Source of the DNA: Pyrenophora tritici-repentis
Taxonomy: Eukaryota > Ascomycota > Dothideomycetes > Pleosporales > Pleosporaceae
Direction: 5' to 3'
NCBI RefSeq assembly: GCF_003171515.1
Contig: NC_089390.1
Location: 248,001-312,000, forward strand
DNA: 64,000 nt
Part shown: in pieces, positions 34,680 through 44,599 of the stretch
Layout: each line of letters starts with the position of its first letter
Position numbering within the stretch: the stretch's first letter is position 1
Program-made: the position numbers and the translations under genes
Notes under the pieces: model-generated
What the model saw: the letters and a program-made list of their open reading frames with translations, nothing else
The model's database searches: none
What the model was told of the DNA's origin: nothing

Positions 34680-35822
34680 TCAATACCCAACGGCAAACGA
34701 AACGAGACCAACCACAACCAAGAATCCCCAAGATACACCCAAACCCATGGCACCGCTATGCACAACCTCTGGTGTACCGACCTGCTTCACATCGTCGATT
34801 TTGCAAACAGTCTTGCACCCGCCCTTTGACCGCTCCTCCAACATGCCCGATGTGTCCCTCTTGTTCTGGGCAATGCCTGCGTACGGGCCACTAGTGTTGA
34901 AAGTCATCTCGATCCATTGGATGTGGAACTCTGCGCTCTCGCCAACAGTCATGTTGCCGCTCCATGTGCCGCCGTCGCTCCACATGTTCATGACGAGGAA
35001 GCTCTGTTTGCGGGGCACAGAGTACGTGTTTGCGGCGACTTGCTTTTGGTTCAGGTACCAGTAGCTGTTCTTGGGCAGCCAGTCGATACGGTGGGTTTGC
35101 CAGTCGTCCCATCGCGGGAGGTCGGTGGGGCCGACTGATGCGACGGCGACTTCGTTGCCGTCCTTGCTGACTGCGGGCTGGTTGGTGTAGCGAATCTGGT
35201 CCGTGGGGTCTTTTGTGAGAATCTCAATGTCGGACTCGTTTTCGTCGTCGAAGAAGGTGAAGAATCCTGCGACTGCGCCTTTGGTTCCCTGAACACGGCC
35301 GTACATGCGCATCGAGACATGCATCAAGTTCTTTTGCTCATTCTCGATCTCGCCTGCCGTCTGATAGTCGTCTAGGCGTGATGTGCGTAGTGCAAGGTAT
35401 GACGTTGAGTCTTCTTCGCCAAGATATACATTTGCGACCGAGTTGTTCATCGGTATGGGGAAGTCGGAAGTGGACGGCTTAGTCCAGTTCTGGATCCCCC
35501 AGTCTCTAGTCCATGCATCACTGCTAAACAGATCGGGTTGCCACGTGGGTGCCAGACCTGCAATCTGTGTATCATTAAGCAGTGGCGGTGGTTCGCTCAG
35601 GGCACCTGGGAGGTTCCGGAAGTCATAGAAACGGTAATATTGGAAGTATTCCGGTGTTTTTGTGTCCTTCCCAGAAAGCACGACGTAGCAGTCGCAGTCT
35701 GGGCTATTATCTTTGGGTGTTTCATTATTGGAGGTCGTGTACAGGTTCGTTGCGAGGGCGGGTTTTAGAAGTAGCACTGTGAGAGGTAAGAGCAGTGCTC
35801 TTAAAGGCGGTAGGTACGACAT
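34680..35822 (-). CDS. GH16-type glycoside hydrolase, secreted, probably membrane-anchored
   Basis: A single exon of 380 residues. It has an N-terminal signal peptide (LRALLLPLTVLLL), a concanavalin-A-like core with the GH16 catalytic pattern E-x-D-x-E in DENESDIEIL, and the conserved NMWSDGGTWSGNM strand. The C-terminus is hydrophobic (GVSWGFLVVVGLVSFAVGY) after a Ser/Gly/Lys stretch with cysteines, which fits a GPI-attachment or transmembrane tail. Several N-glycosylation sequons are present. Members cleave or transfer beta-1,3/1,4-glucans at the cell surface; the exact substrate is not deducible. No intron is needed. Confidence 0.85.
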   Translation of the reverse strand: MSYLPPLRALLLPLTVLLLKPALATNLYTTSNNETPKDNSPDCDCYVVLSGKDTKTPEYFQYYRFYDFRNLPGALSEPPPLLNDTQIAGLAPTWQPDLFSSDAWTRDWGIQNWTKPSTSDFPIPMNNSVANVYLGEEDSTSYLALRTSRLDDYQTAGEIENEQKNLMHVSMRMYGRVQGTKGAVAGFFTFFDDENESDIEILTKDPTDQIRYTNQPAVSKDGNEVAVASVGPTDLPRWDDWQTHRIDWLPKNSYWYLNQKQVAANTYSVPRKQSFLVMNMWSDGGTWSGNMTVGESAEFHIQWIEMTFNTSGPYAGIAQNKRDTSGMLEERSKGGCKTVCKIDDVKQVGTPEVVHSGAMGLGVSWGFLVVVGLVSFAVGY

Positions 35823-37622
35823 TGGTGGTGAGCCGTTATTGGCACCACTAAAACTATAGAGACGTGATCAAGTCAAAAGACGTGAAGAAGACGTAATAGG
35901 AGCGATTGACGTTTGGTAATGTAAAGTGAAAGTAAGACGAGTGTCGTGTTAGCTGTGAAACCGTGCAAAGAAAGCTGTGCGACACAGAGTCGTGAAGCGA
36001 TGGCAAGACGCGATAGCAAGACACGAAGGCAGTGGAGAATCGAACGAGGGTTCCAAGCTCATATATGGCGAAGTAAATAGCGCCCGCTACTGTGCTTATA
36101 CGATACGCCATCCTTGGTGACAATGTCGTGGGCCGGGAGGAGACACAAGTGTCGCGCTTGCGAACAGGCGGAACAAGCGGATGTTCAGCTAGCTCGTCGG
36201 CCTGGCCCAGTGAATCGTGCAGCGTGCGCCTTTTGCTAGGGCAGCAAAACGAACTAGTGAATGGAGGAAGGGAGGGATCCTTGAAACATTTTGAAACTAC
36301 CTGTTTGTATGCTGCACTCAGCCACACTGCCTCATGACCCCTGCCTGTGTCCTGGAGTTTCTTGGGCCTGTATTCGGGCTCTGTGATGAGTCCGTATTCT
36401 CACTTTTTCCGTAATAATATGCCAGTTTCAGCGATCTTGGTGATAATTGTGCCCCTGGGTTCAATTCTGGCCTGCGTGTGTAAATAGGGCATGTGCGCTT
36501 AGCCCCATATTGGCGTTACCGGGCGCTTCCGTTTCAGCGCATCGCTTAATTACTGTGATTGACGCTGTCCGTTCCGTCGGGTTCGTCGATATTACTGAAA
36601 TGCATTTCATCGGGGCAGGTTACTACTGCAAAATATGGTGAAATAGCTAACACGCCGCGTGTCTGATACGGAGGTCGAAAAAGGTTGTTGAGAAGATTGG
36701 GTGTTTGATCGAGTCAGTAGGATGGAAGAAGAGGAACGGTAATTATGCCGGGGATCCAATCAAGGATGCTCCAGCCACAGTTCCACTACCGGCACCAATG
36801 CACCAAGGGCCCAAAATAGTCCCAATATTGAATCGCCACGCCTGTGACAGATTAGCCTGATGCAACCAGGCAAACGACGATCTCCTGCTTTCCTGTGGCT
36901 AGTGACACACCTGACACTGTCGCCCGTTGTATGGGCTTTATTGGCGCAGGGTCTGGAATCCGAAGCCGGAACTTTATCCTATGAGGTTAAAGAGGCATTT
37001 GTCGGATGGTAGGTTTGATTCGTGGGCAACTGGTACCTGGCAGCAGCGACAGCGTTTGTTGAGTTTCTGACGGGTGGGCTTCTTGTAACTAGTTATTCCT
37101 AGGGACCGCGCCGGCTACTTGCGGAAAGGCGTGCGCGCAACTACCACGGCTAGTTACCTACACCTTCGAGGTAGACGCGACTGACTACGATGTGAAAGGC
37201 TATCCGCTTCGTTTTTCGTATCAATTGCAAATTGCCATGCCTGCTTGTCTCTCATGAAGCTCTACGTCACGTGCATTTGTGGACATCAGGGTTGGTGGAA
37301 ACACGTTGCTATGACGTATTACAGCAAACAGCCAGAAAACGCTTGGCATAGCTACTACCAACAATTGATGTAACGGTGTGAGGAGAGGAGGACTGCGTTG
37401 CATTGTGTAGCTATGGAGGAACTGCAGCTATATAGGTGTGTGTGATGAGAAAGTGTGGTAGCGATAGCCGTACCCAACTCTCACCCAAGTCGGTCTTGGC
37501 AAGTCCCAAACCGTTACAATTGAGCGTGCATGCTCCCTCAGTCCCTGTCTATCCAACATTTCACACTCGCGATTTAGGCTGCCGCACACCCAGCGCTACA
37601 AGAAGAGCGCTTTTCCGCAGTC
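35823..37622. other. Intergenic between GH16 and F-box-like pseudogene
   Basis: About 1.8 kb, mostly upstream sequence of the GH16 gene. A minus-strand frame of 157 codons (36327-35854) has atypical composition and is not supported. Confidence 0.45.
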
Positions 37623-38956
37623 ATGTCGGCCAAGAAACTGCCCACCGAGATCGACGACCAAATCCTTCGATAACTCTCACAATATGACCTCGCCGTCTTT
37701 ACACGCACTTCAAAGTACTACCACGCCCGTGCCGAACCCATCTTGTACCGCAACATTGAGCTCTCTCGATACTGTCACTACGAGATAACTACGCTCTTGT
37801 TCACCATTCTGAATAGGCCAGAACTGGCAAAGCATATTCAGAGCATCAGCCTACCTCGATATGGATACAGCGGCGATGAATCCTTCCGATTTAGTCTCGA
37901 GCCCATGTACTGGGATAGTATACCCGCATTTAGGGAGACGATTGCGACCTTTTCAAAGTGTCAAGACAAGAACTTTGCATCACGATGGTTTCGTTGCATA
38001 TACGACAAGGCTTGGGCAGATCTAGGACAATTTGACGGAGCTCTGGCTGCCATCATATGTCACGCGGTTGATTTGGAGCACTTGAGAATGGGGTTCCGGA
38101 TGTTCAGGCACCATCCATCAATAACCATGGACATATGGAACACCCTTTGGCAAGATCAAACATCCACAATGACAACAGTCCCGCTCCGAAACCTGAAGAG
38201 CTTGAGCACTACATGCACACGCACACCAATCATGTTTCTTCCATGTTTGCACAGGATAGAACTAGCAGGATAGAACTAGCAGGATACAACGTGGGAGCCA
38301 ACCAACTATTCTTCTACTCATACCCTTATTCTGATCTAGGTACAAAACTTGCCACACTCGAACTGAGTTGCAGTAACATACATCCCAAAGCAATCGAGAA
38401 AAATCTCGTTCGCCCTGAGTTCCAAGCCGTTAAGAAACTTCGCATTCGGAATATTGGATTCAGCCACGATTGGCTCAATTACGACCTTAATCTCCTGACT
38501 CCGATCATCACGAACAATCTCCGAAACTTGGAAGTACTGGAGCTTTCGATCCCTGCCAGGCATATAATGGTTATCCGTAAGCTCGGCAGACTCAAGGGTC
38601 TCACCAAACTTCGGGAGCTAAAACTCGACGTGAATCTTCTCACGGGATTGAACGACAGTGGATGCGAAGATCGAATGATGCACCTCCTTCACCCTGACGA
38701 GTACCTTTCTGACATACTTCAAACGCTTATTATCGATGGTATTGAATGAAACGATCCCTGCATTCCCTACATTCTCGAAAACGCTATAAATATAAAAAAC
38801 ACGACTCTCCACCTCGTTGCATACGATCTCAAAAAGAAGCTGGCGGAAGATGCCGCACTCTCCAAGTCCAGCAAAGGCTTGTGTACCTATCTATTCGATG
38901 CTGTACAGAAGTTGGCCGCAGCAGGCACGAAGTTGTACTTCTGGCAGAACGGATAG
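37623..38956 (+). pseudogene. F-box-like protein pseudogene with two stops and a 14-bp tandem duplication
   Basis: The frame starts MSAKKLPTEIDDQILR, an F-box-like helix, then meets TAA at 37671-37673 and continues in frame (LSQYDLAVFTRTSKYYHARA). At 38253-38280 a 14-bp unit, AGGATAGAACTAGC, occurs twice in tandem. This shifts the frame and creates a TAG. With one copy only, HRIELAG would run straight into YNVGANQLFF and the leucine-rich C-terminal region. A TGA at 38747-38749 is followed in frame by 68 more gene-like codons to TAG at 38954-38956. Without the lesions the family member would be about 439 residues. Three independent lesions make a real pseudogene likely. Confidence 0.85.
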
Positions 38957-39697
38957 GGTAGGCCTAACAAGCTTTTTTATGGACCAGAGCATAGAGCCGA
39001 CCTATCTTCCTAGCACGATGTAGATAGCGCAAGTCACATAAGTCACATCTCCGGGCCAAAATACTAGAGCTGTGCCGTGTAGGTTGGTTGTTGCTAGCGT
39101 CTCTTCACCCCACAACATGTAGTGGGCCGATTATATACGAGGACAACATTAGCTTTTGTTTCTTGCTGCGCTGGGCAACAGGGCATTTCTAAATGCTACA
39201 GGAATTTGGTAATGCTACCTTGTCAGTTTATACACTAAAGAAGTAGGAGAATCACGATGATACCACAGAGAGAATGCATACATTTCTCTAATTGTCAAGT
39301 GTAATCAGAGCTGTGATGTGTCTTGCTGATGTACTGATTATCCATCTATCGCAACAGTGTTGTTATGCGGATACCAGGATTCTTGGTAAATCAACAACAT
39401 TAATTAAGAAGAGATAGGATAATAGAAGAGAGAGTGTTGAAGGGGGTTATGCCTTAACTCCGCTATGTCCGTATAAAGATATGGATAATTTCATCACAGG
39501 TCCGACCATGTCCCGACCTTTGAGAACGCCATATTAGCCCATTCCTCGAATCAAAAATAGTCCGTGGACAAGCTACCTACTCCAATTTTGTCCTACCTTT
39601 TGCAAGGTTTTGTATAACGTCTCCATCAATCTACCATGGCTCTTTAATCAACGTCTTACTCCAGCTTCGTCCTGCGTTTTCAAATCCCTCCTCAGCA
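38957..39697. other. Intergenic
   Basis: About 740 bases with no supportable gene, ending in the 5' flank of the SDR locus. Confidence 0.45.
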
Positions 39698-40659
39698 ATG
39701 GGTTTCTTATACAGCCAATTCTTCAAAACACCGCTCTATCCCACATCCGACTTCAGCGGCAAGACTGTCATCATCACGGGTAGTAATGTTGGCCTCGGCA
39801 AAGAAGCAGCTCGTCACTACGCGCGCTTAGATGCTAGCGTGCTCATCCTCGCCGTGCGCAGTCTCGACAAGGGCTTGGTAGCAAAGCAAGAAATCACACG
39901 CACGACTGGCCACAAAAATATCAAAGTCTGGAAGCTCGACATGAGCGACTACACCAGCATACAATCATTTGTCAAGCGCGCCGAAGACGAGCTAGATCGC
40001 GTCGATGTATTCATCGCCAACGCCGGCGTGGTGCGCTCGCAGTACCATGAAGTCAACGGGCACGAGGAAGGAATAGCTGTCAACGTTATTGCTACAACGC
40101 TGCTTATGGTAAACGTGATACGGCTACTCGGTTCAAAACTCGACCTACCTTCACAGTGACGGGGTCTGCCGCATACGAGCATACGATATTCCCACAGCGA
40201 TCTGCTCCAGACGGCCAAATTCTGACTACGCTATCGCACAGAGAAACATGTGAAAAGTACTGGTCGCAACAGTATCCCGTGTCCAAGCTGATTCAGCTAC
40301 TCATCGTGCGCGCCATTGCTAATCGTCATCCGGCCAACGTGTTCCCTGTGACTGTCAACATTGTTAATCCGGGGTTGTGCTGGTCTGAGCTAGCGCGCGA
40401 GGCTACAGGCTGGGGGTTTTGGCTCTTCAGATTGGTGGTGGCAAGGTCGGCTGAGGTGAGCGGTAGGACACTGGTACATGCAGGTGCCGAGGGCATCGAG
40501 ACACATGAGAAGTACCTGAGTGACTGTGTGGTTGACGAGCCGAGTGCGCTGGTGACGGATGCAGCGGGTAAAGAGGTGCAGGCGCGGATTATGGCGGAGG
40601 TTATTGATGCGATAGAGGTCATTCAGCCAGGTGTGTCGAAGAATTTCTCGGCTGTGTGA
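39698..40659 (+). pseudogene. Short-chain dehydrogenase/reductase with a single frameshift
   Basis: The first frame has the Rossmann motif TGSNVGLGKEAARHYARL, the DMSDYTSIQSF turn and VFIANAGV, typical of retinol-dehydrogenase-like fungal SDRs. It stops at 40157-40159. Coding continues one frame over, from about 40146, with FTVTGSAAYEH (catalytic Ser strand), the active-site YPVSKL and VNIVNPGLCWSEL, to the stop at 40657-40659. Loss of one base near 40146-40156 explains the break. The GT-AG pair that would remove 48 nt here (40108-40157 region) does not restore phase. It is either a recent pseudogene or a one-base assembly error. Confidence 0.7.
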
Positions 40660-41505
40660 GATGAAGCACAAAGGCTTTTGCTAGTTTAGTTAGTCAGTAG
40701 GGAAGTCGCAAATCAAAAGAGTGCTGTCCACAACACCCTCCACCAGATTTTCTCACAAAACTTCATCCACATAATTATTGAGAAGCCAGCAGCTTTATTA
40801 CTATTTTACTGAAACAGATTAGTTGCTATCAATCCCATTCGAGGGTAGAACAACTGTTGCACGCTAGCAGGGCTATCCCTACACTCTCTCATTCCTCACA
40901 TATATATAGCTTCCCTCGTTCATAGCTATACAATCAACTCAGTCCTTCATCTCTTCTTCCATATCACATACGTGAGAACAACTCATGATGTGCCAACGCA
41001 TTCTCCTGTGCCAGTGCACGAATACTCAGTCCACTGACTCTCCTATCCATCGGAAAGTGATCAATAACTTTATCGTCCCTCCACATCTAAGATTCAACTC
41101 TCTCGGACGCTTGAGCCTTACTAAGAGGTGTTAGAACGATCGGATGTTCGGAACTCGGATGTTCACTTCCCTAACTCCTAACTCCATGCAACCACCACTC
41201 CCAAACAGTGGCCGAAAGATTGCAATGACGCTGCAATTTGCGATCGTATCATAAATTACTCTCTAAATCCATGCTGTGCTATTGTATCGTAAGCAAAGAA
41301 TAACTTATAGATGCGTAGCTTACTATTCTCCTGCAACAGCTGTTCCTCGTCGCTTGGCGTCTTAGTTGCTAAGTCCTAACTCCATGCTACGTGAAAATCC
41401 TCCTAGTACTGGCGAATAATATTTAGATGATGCCATCACTATTAGAGACACTTAAGTTCAGCCTGGGCCAAACCCTACCATAGTTTGCAAAAGAGTTGGC
41501 CAGAA
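40660..41505. other. Intergenic with short direct repeats
   Basis: About 850 bases with no gene. The motif TCCTAACTCCATGC occurs near 41175-41190 and again near 41375-41390, and CGGATGTTC is repeated near 41140-41165. Confidence 0.5.
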
Positions 41506-42593
41506 ATGAGTTCTGCACGGTTGTTTGTTATCGGTGGCACTGGCTTCATTGGCCCTGTTCTCATTGAGCATGCAGTTGCTGAAGGCTATAAGGTGAGTGG
41601 TCACATACTGAACCATATCCCGAACCGATGTTACTGTCGCCCCGTCCTCCTGATCAGTGAGCCCTAGAGTACACGCTTGTGTCTAAATCTGGCATACGCA
41701 GCCTCACAGATACACTGACTAACAACAAAATCCACACCCAGGTACACGCTCTCTCCCGTACCGAAGCCAGTGATGCCAAACTACGCGCCTTAGGAGCGGA
41801 ACCCATCCGTGGCGACCTCACCTCCCTGGTCACCATCCGCCACGAAAGCCAAGAAGCCGACGCCGTCATCAACCTAGCCACCGCCTACGTCTTCAACCAA
41901 GGCAAATACGAAGACGCACTACCAATCGATAACGCGGCCTTTGACGCCATGTGCGATGGTATTGCCGGCACAAACAAATCTCTCATCACCACTACGGGCA
42001 CTCTAGTCGCAAAGGCCGATCCGAATGGCAACGAAACAGATGAAGATGCTCCCCCTGATCCCACCCCTCTTAACATGCGCGTTCGAGCGGAGTATCACGC
42101 ACTTGCGCGAGGAAAAGAACTGGGCGTGCGTGTCATGATCGTCCGCATGGCGCCGTTTACCTATGGCCGTGGCGGAAGCGGCATCGCGCTCTTCATGAGC
42201 ATGGCGAAGAATACAGGTGGGCTCCCCACCGTGAACGGCGGTGGCAACCGCACCACGGCCGTACACGTAGATGACGCCGCGCGCCTTGTACTTTTGGCGG
42301 TAGAGAAAGGTGAGGCGGGCGATGTGTTCAACGTTGCCTCGCAGACTGAAGTCACGATGAGGGAACTGTTCGGTGCTATCAATTCCTCGGTTGGAATGCC
42401 CAACAAGGATATCAGGAGCGGGGAGGCTAAGGCGGCATTTGGTGAGACGATTGCGTGGTTTCTCAATGCCGAGAATAGGGCTTCGGGGGCGAAGGCGCAG
42501 AGGAAGTTGGGGTGGCAGCCGAAGGGCAAACCAATTCTTGAAGACATCAAGTCTGGTTCGTATGTAGCTGTGGCGAATGCACTCCTCCAATAG
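41506..42593 (+). CDS. NAD(P)-binding epimerase/reductase-like protein (extended SDR)
   Basis: Exons 41506-41592 and 41742-42593 (149-nt intron, GTGAGT donor) give 312 residues. The N-terminus has the Rossmann signature FVIGGTGFIGPVLIEHAV. Other features are GDLTSL, DAVINLATAYVF, TTTGTLV, and VHVDDAARLVLLAVEKGEAGDVFNVAS typical of NAD-dependent epimerase/dehydratase relatives. The C-terminal KLGWQPKGKPILEDI also fits. An in-frame ATG at 41485 would add seven residues. The substrate is unknown. It is the only intact gene between 37.6 and 48.6 kb. Confidence 0.82.
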
Positions 42594-43363
42594 GAACTTT
42601 CCTCCAGGATAGATAAGATACGCGTTCTTTGAGTTTACTCACTACATGTCATTTGTTTCTTCTAAACTGGCCTTGATGCATTCTCCAGTCATCGCGAACT
42701 CTGGTTTGCGACTCATCGTTGTGGGCATTTGTCCTCAACACCCCCGGTTCATTGCCATCCGTCCTATAGTCGACCTAGACCCTTTCTAAGAACCATACCC
42801 ACCGGTTACAACACTCAAATGACTTAGCACGACTTTATGTGTTGCAGTGAATGCAGTCAATTAAAGTGTAACCGCGCGAGGCAGTAATCAGAGTATTTTG
42901 TGTGTGTTGTCTGTTGTGCTGTCATGGCCACCTTATATGTAGCCATAATCAGGGTCTATTTGCATGACGTATCTCTGATGCTGGTAAGAGGAGAAGGTGC
43001 TCATGGAGGGGAGGGAGGAGCGCCAGGACAACACACGTGACATGCGCAATACCCTTGCCTCACAAACCGCAACATTATGTCTCATAGAGCCAACGCGCAC
43101 ACTACACCTTGATGCATTCTTCTTCTGAGATGCCTCTAGCTGATGCTAGAAATCAACTTCAACCCGGTAGCGAACCATCCTGCTGCACTCGGAGCACTGT
43201 GTTCTCTATTCGACCAGTCAACGTGACACAAGTGGGCCTCGCCAGCCCCACCGCATTCCAATAGGTCCCATCACCCCGCCACCTCTTTACATCTCTTCTA
43301 TAAATCCAGCGTTCTCTTAACCTTTGTTTCACAAAAATTTCCTCGATAGGTAAGATCTTAGGT
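42594..43363. other. Intergenic
   Basis: About 770 bases upstream of the MYND pseudogene. No gene is seen. Confidence 0.45.
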
Positions 43364-44227
43364 ATGTCTTACCTCAGCGAAGAGCCACCGGAGGCACAGC
43401 CTATCCCGAAATTGGCGGCGACAGCCAATGTGCAATGCCTCATGTGCGATGAAGCAGCCACAATGACCTGTCCCAACTGCGAACAGTCGTCTTACTGCGG
43501 GAAGCGGCACCAACGCAACGATTTCGAAAAAACACAAAATCCTCTGCAAACAGTTGCCGAATTTCCTGGAGCAGAACCGCCCAGCACCTACAGGCCCAAA
43601 TTCCATCTGACGCCGCGCCATTTACTTCAATCCAGCAAAAACAGAACCGGAGTTTGTGTGGGTCGAAAGGATGAGAATAGGAAACCGTACGAGACGGCTC
43701 TTGAATACGTTGTTTAAAGCAAGCCCAGGATCAAGCCTTTGCTCTTAACCGATGAGGAATTAGCAAGAAAGAAGGCCGAGGAGGCTGCGAGCAAGAACAA
43801 GACAAAGACAAAGACCAGGCCAAAGAGCAAGACGGATAGCAAGTCCAAGAGCAAAGCCCAGAAAAAGGTTCTGTCACACTGCATTAACGTACGCTATCGT
43901 GATAACTTCATGGATGACAAATCGATCACGAACAGCGTTGCGACTGCAATGATTCACGGCGAACTGGCAAAGAGACTGACAGATGAGGAAAAGAAGGGGA
44001 AGAAGACTGTAGATGAACAGGTGGAAAAAGAGGAAGGTAAATTGAAAGAATGGAAAGGTCCGATGCTATTCCACGGCATGAAAGATCTCAACAATGTTCC
44101 CGGCATGGGAACGATGAGTTTCAAATCAGGCGTGCCTAGTACAGATCTCGAGGTTCGAGATCTTAGGTATATCATTAATTGGCTAGCTGGGTACGACAAG
44201 GATGATGCCCCTGAATTTGGCTCTTGA
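43364..44227 (+). pseudogene. MYND-type zinc-finger protein pseudogene
   Basis: The first frame gives CLMCDEAATMTCPNCEQSSYCG, the start of a MYND zinc finger. At an A-rich run near 43527-43532 the rest of the finger (HKILCKQLPNF) moves to another frame. That frame contains a TGA at 43608-43610 and then RRAIYFNPAKTEPEFVWV, a conserved downstream strand in this fungal family. Coding returns to the first frame around 43700-43735 (KPLLLTDEELARKKAEEA), with a Lys-rich stretch and GPMLFHGMKDL, ending at 44225-44227. Two frameshifts and one stop indicate decay. MYND domains normally mediate protein-protein contacts. Confidence 0.75.
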
Positions 44228-44389
44228 ACCATTCACATCTTCAGTATGTTTCCTGACATATTTGGATGAAAATGGCGACGTTGCATGCACATGAACAGGG
44301 TGGGTAGAGACCGTAATATTCGTCTCCCTTTTGATAATCAGAAAAAGCATCATCTTGAACAAACGAAACTACAACTATATGACATAATT

Positions 44390-44581
44390 TGTCGGATCGT
44401 GAGTATCGGTAGAGACGTCGGCTGCTGGACACTTCGGCCCGACTTCGGCCCACCTTGCGCAGAGCTTAGGTATACCTTCGTAGCAGCTGTGTTCGTAATA
44501 AATCAATCACCATCACCGAACAGAATGCATTCCTAGTTATCGTTATTTCCTTTCAGCACTAGTGCTATAGACCTTCCAACA
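44390..44581 (-). mobile_element. Solo LTR with perfect 5-bp target-site duplication
   Basis: Read on the minus strand, the element begins TGTTGGAAGG at 44581 and ends GATCCGACA at 44390 (192 bp, TG...CA ends). It is flanked on the plus strand by TAATT at 44385-44389 and TAATT at 44582-44586, an exact 5-bp duplication as LTR retrotransposons make. Its terminal ~75 bp match the copy at 16024. No gag-pol sequence is adjacent, so it is a solo LTR left by recombination. Confidence 0.85.
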
Positions 44582-44599
44582 TAATTGATTATTCCCAGA

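Noticed and set aside
35854..36327. 157-codon minus-strand frame upstream of the GH16 gene
   Set aside because: Cys/Ser/His-rich composition, no motifs, and it lies in the promoter.
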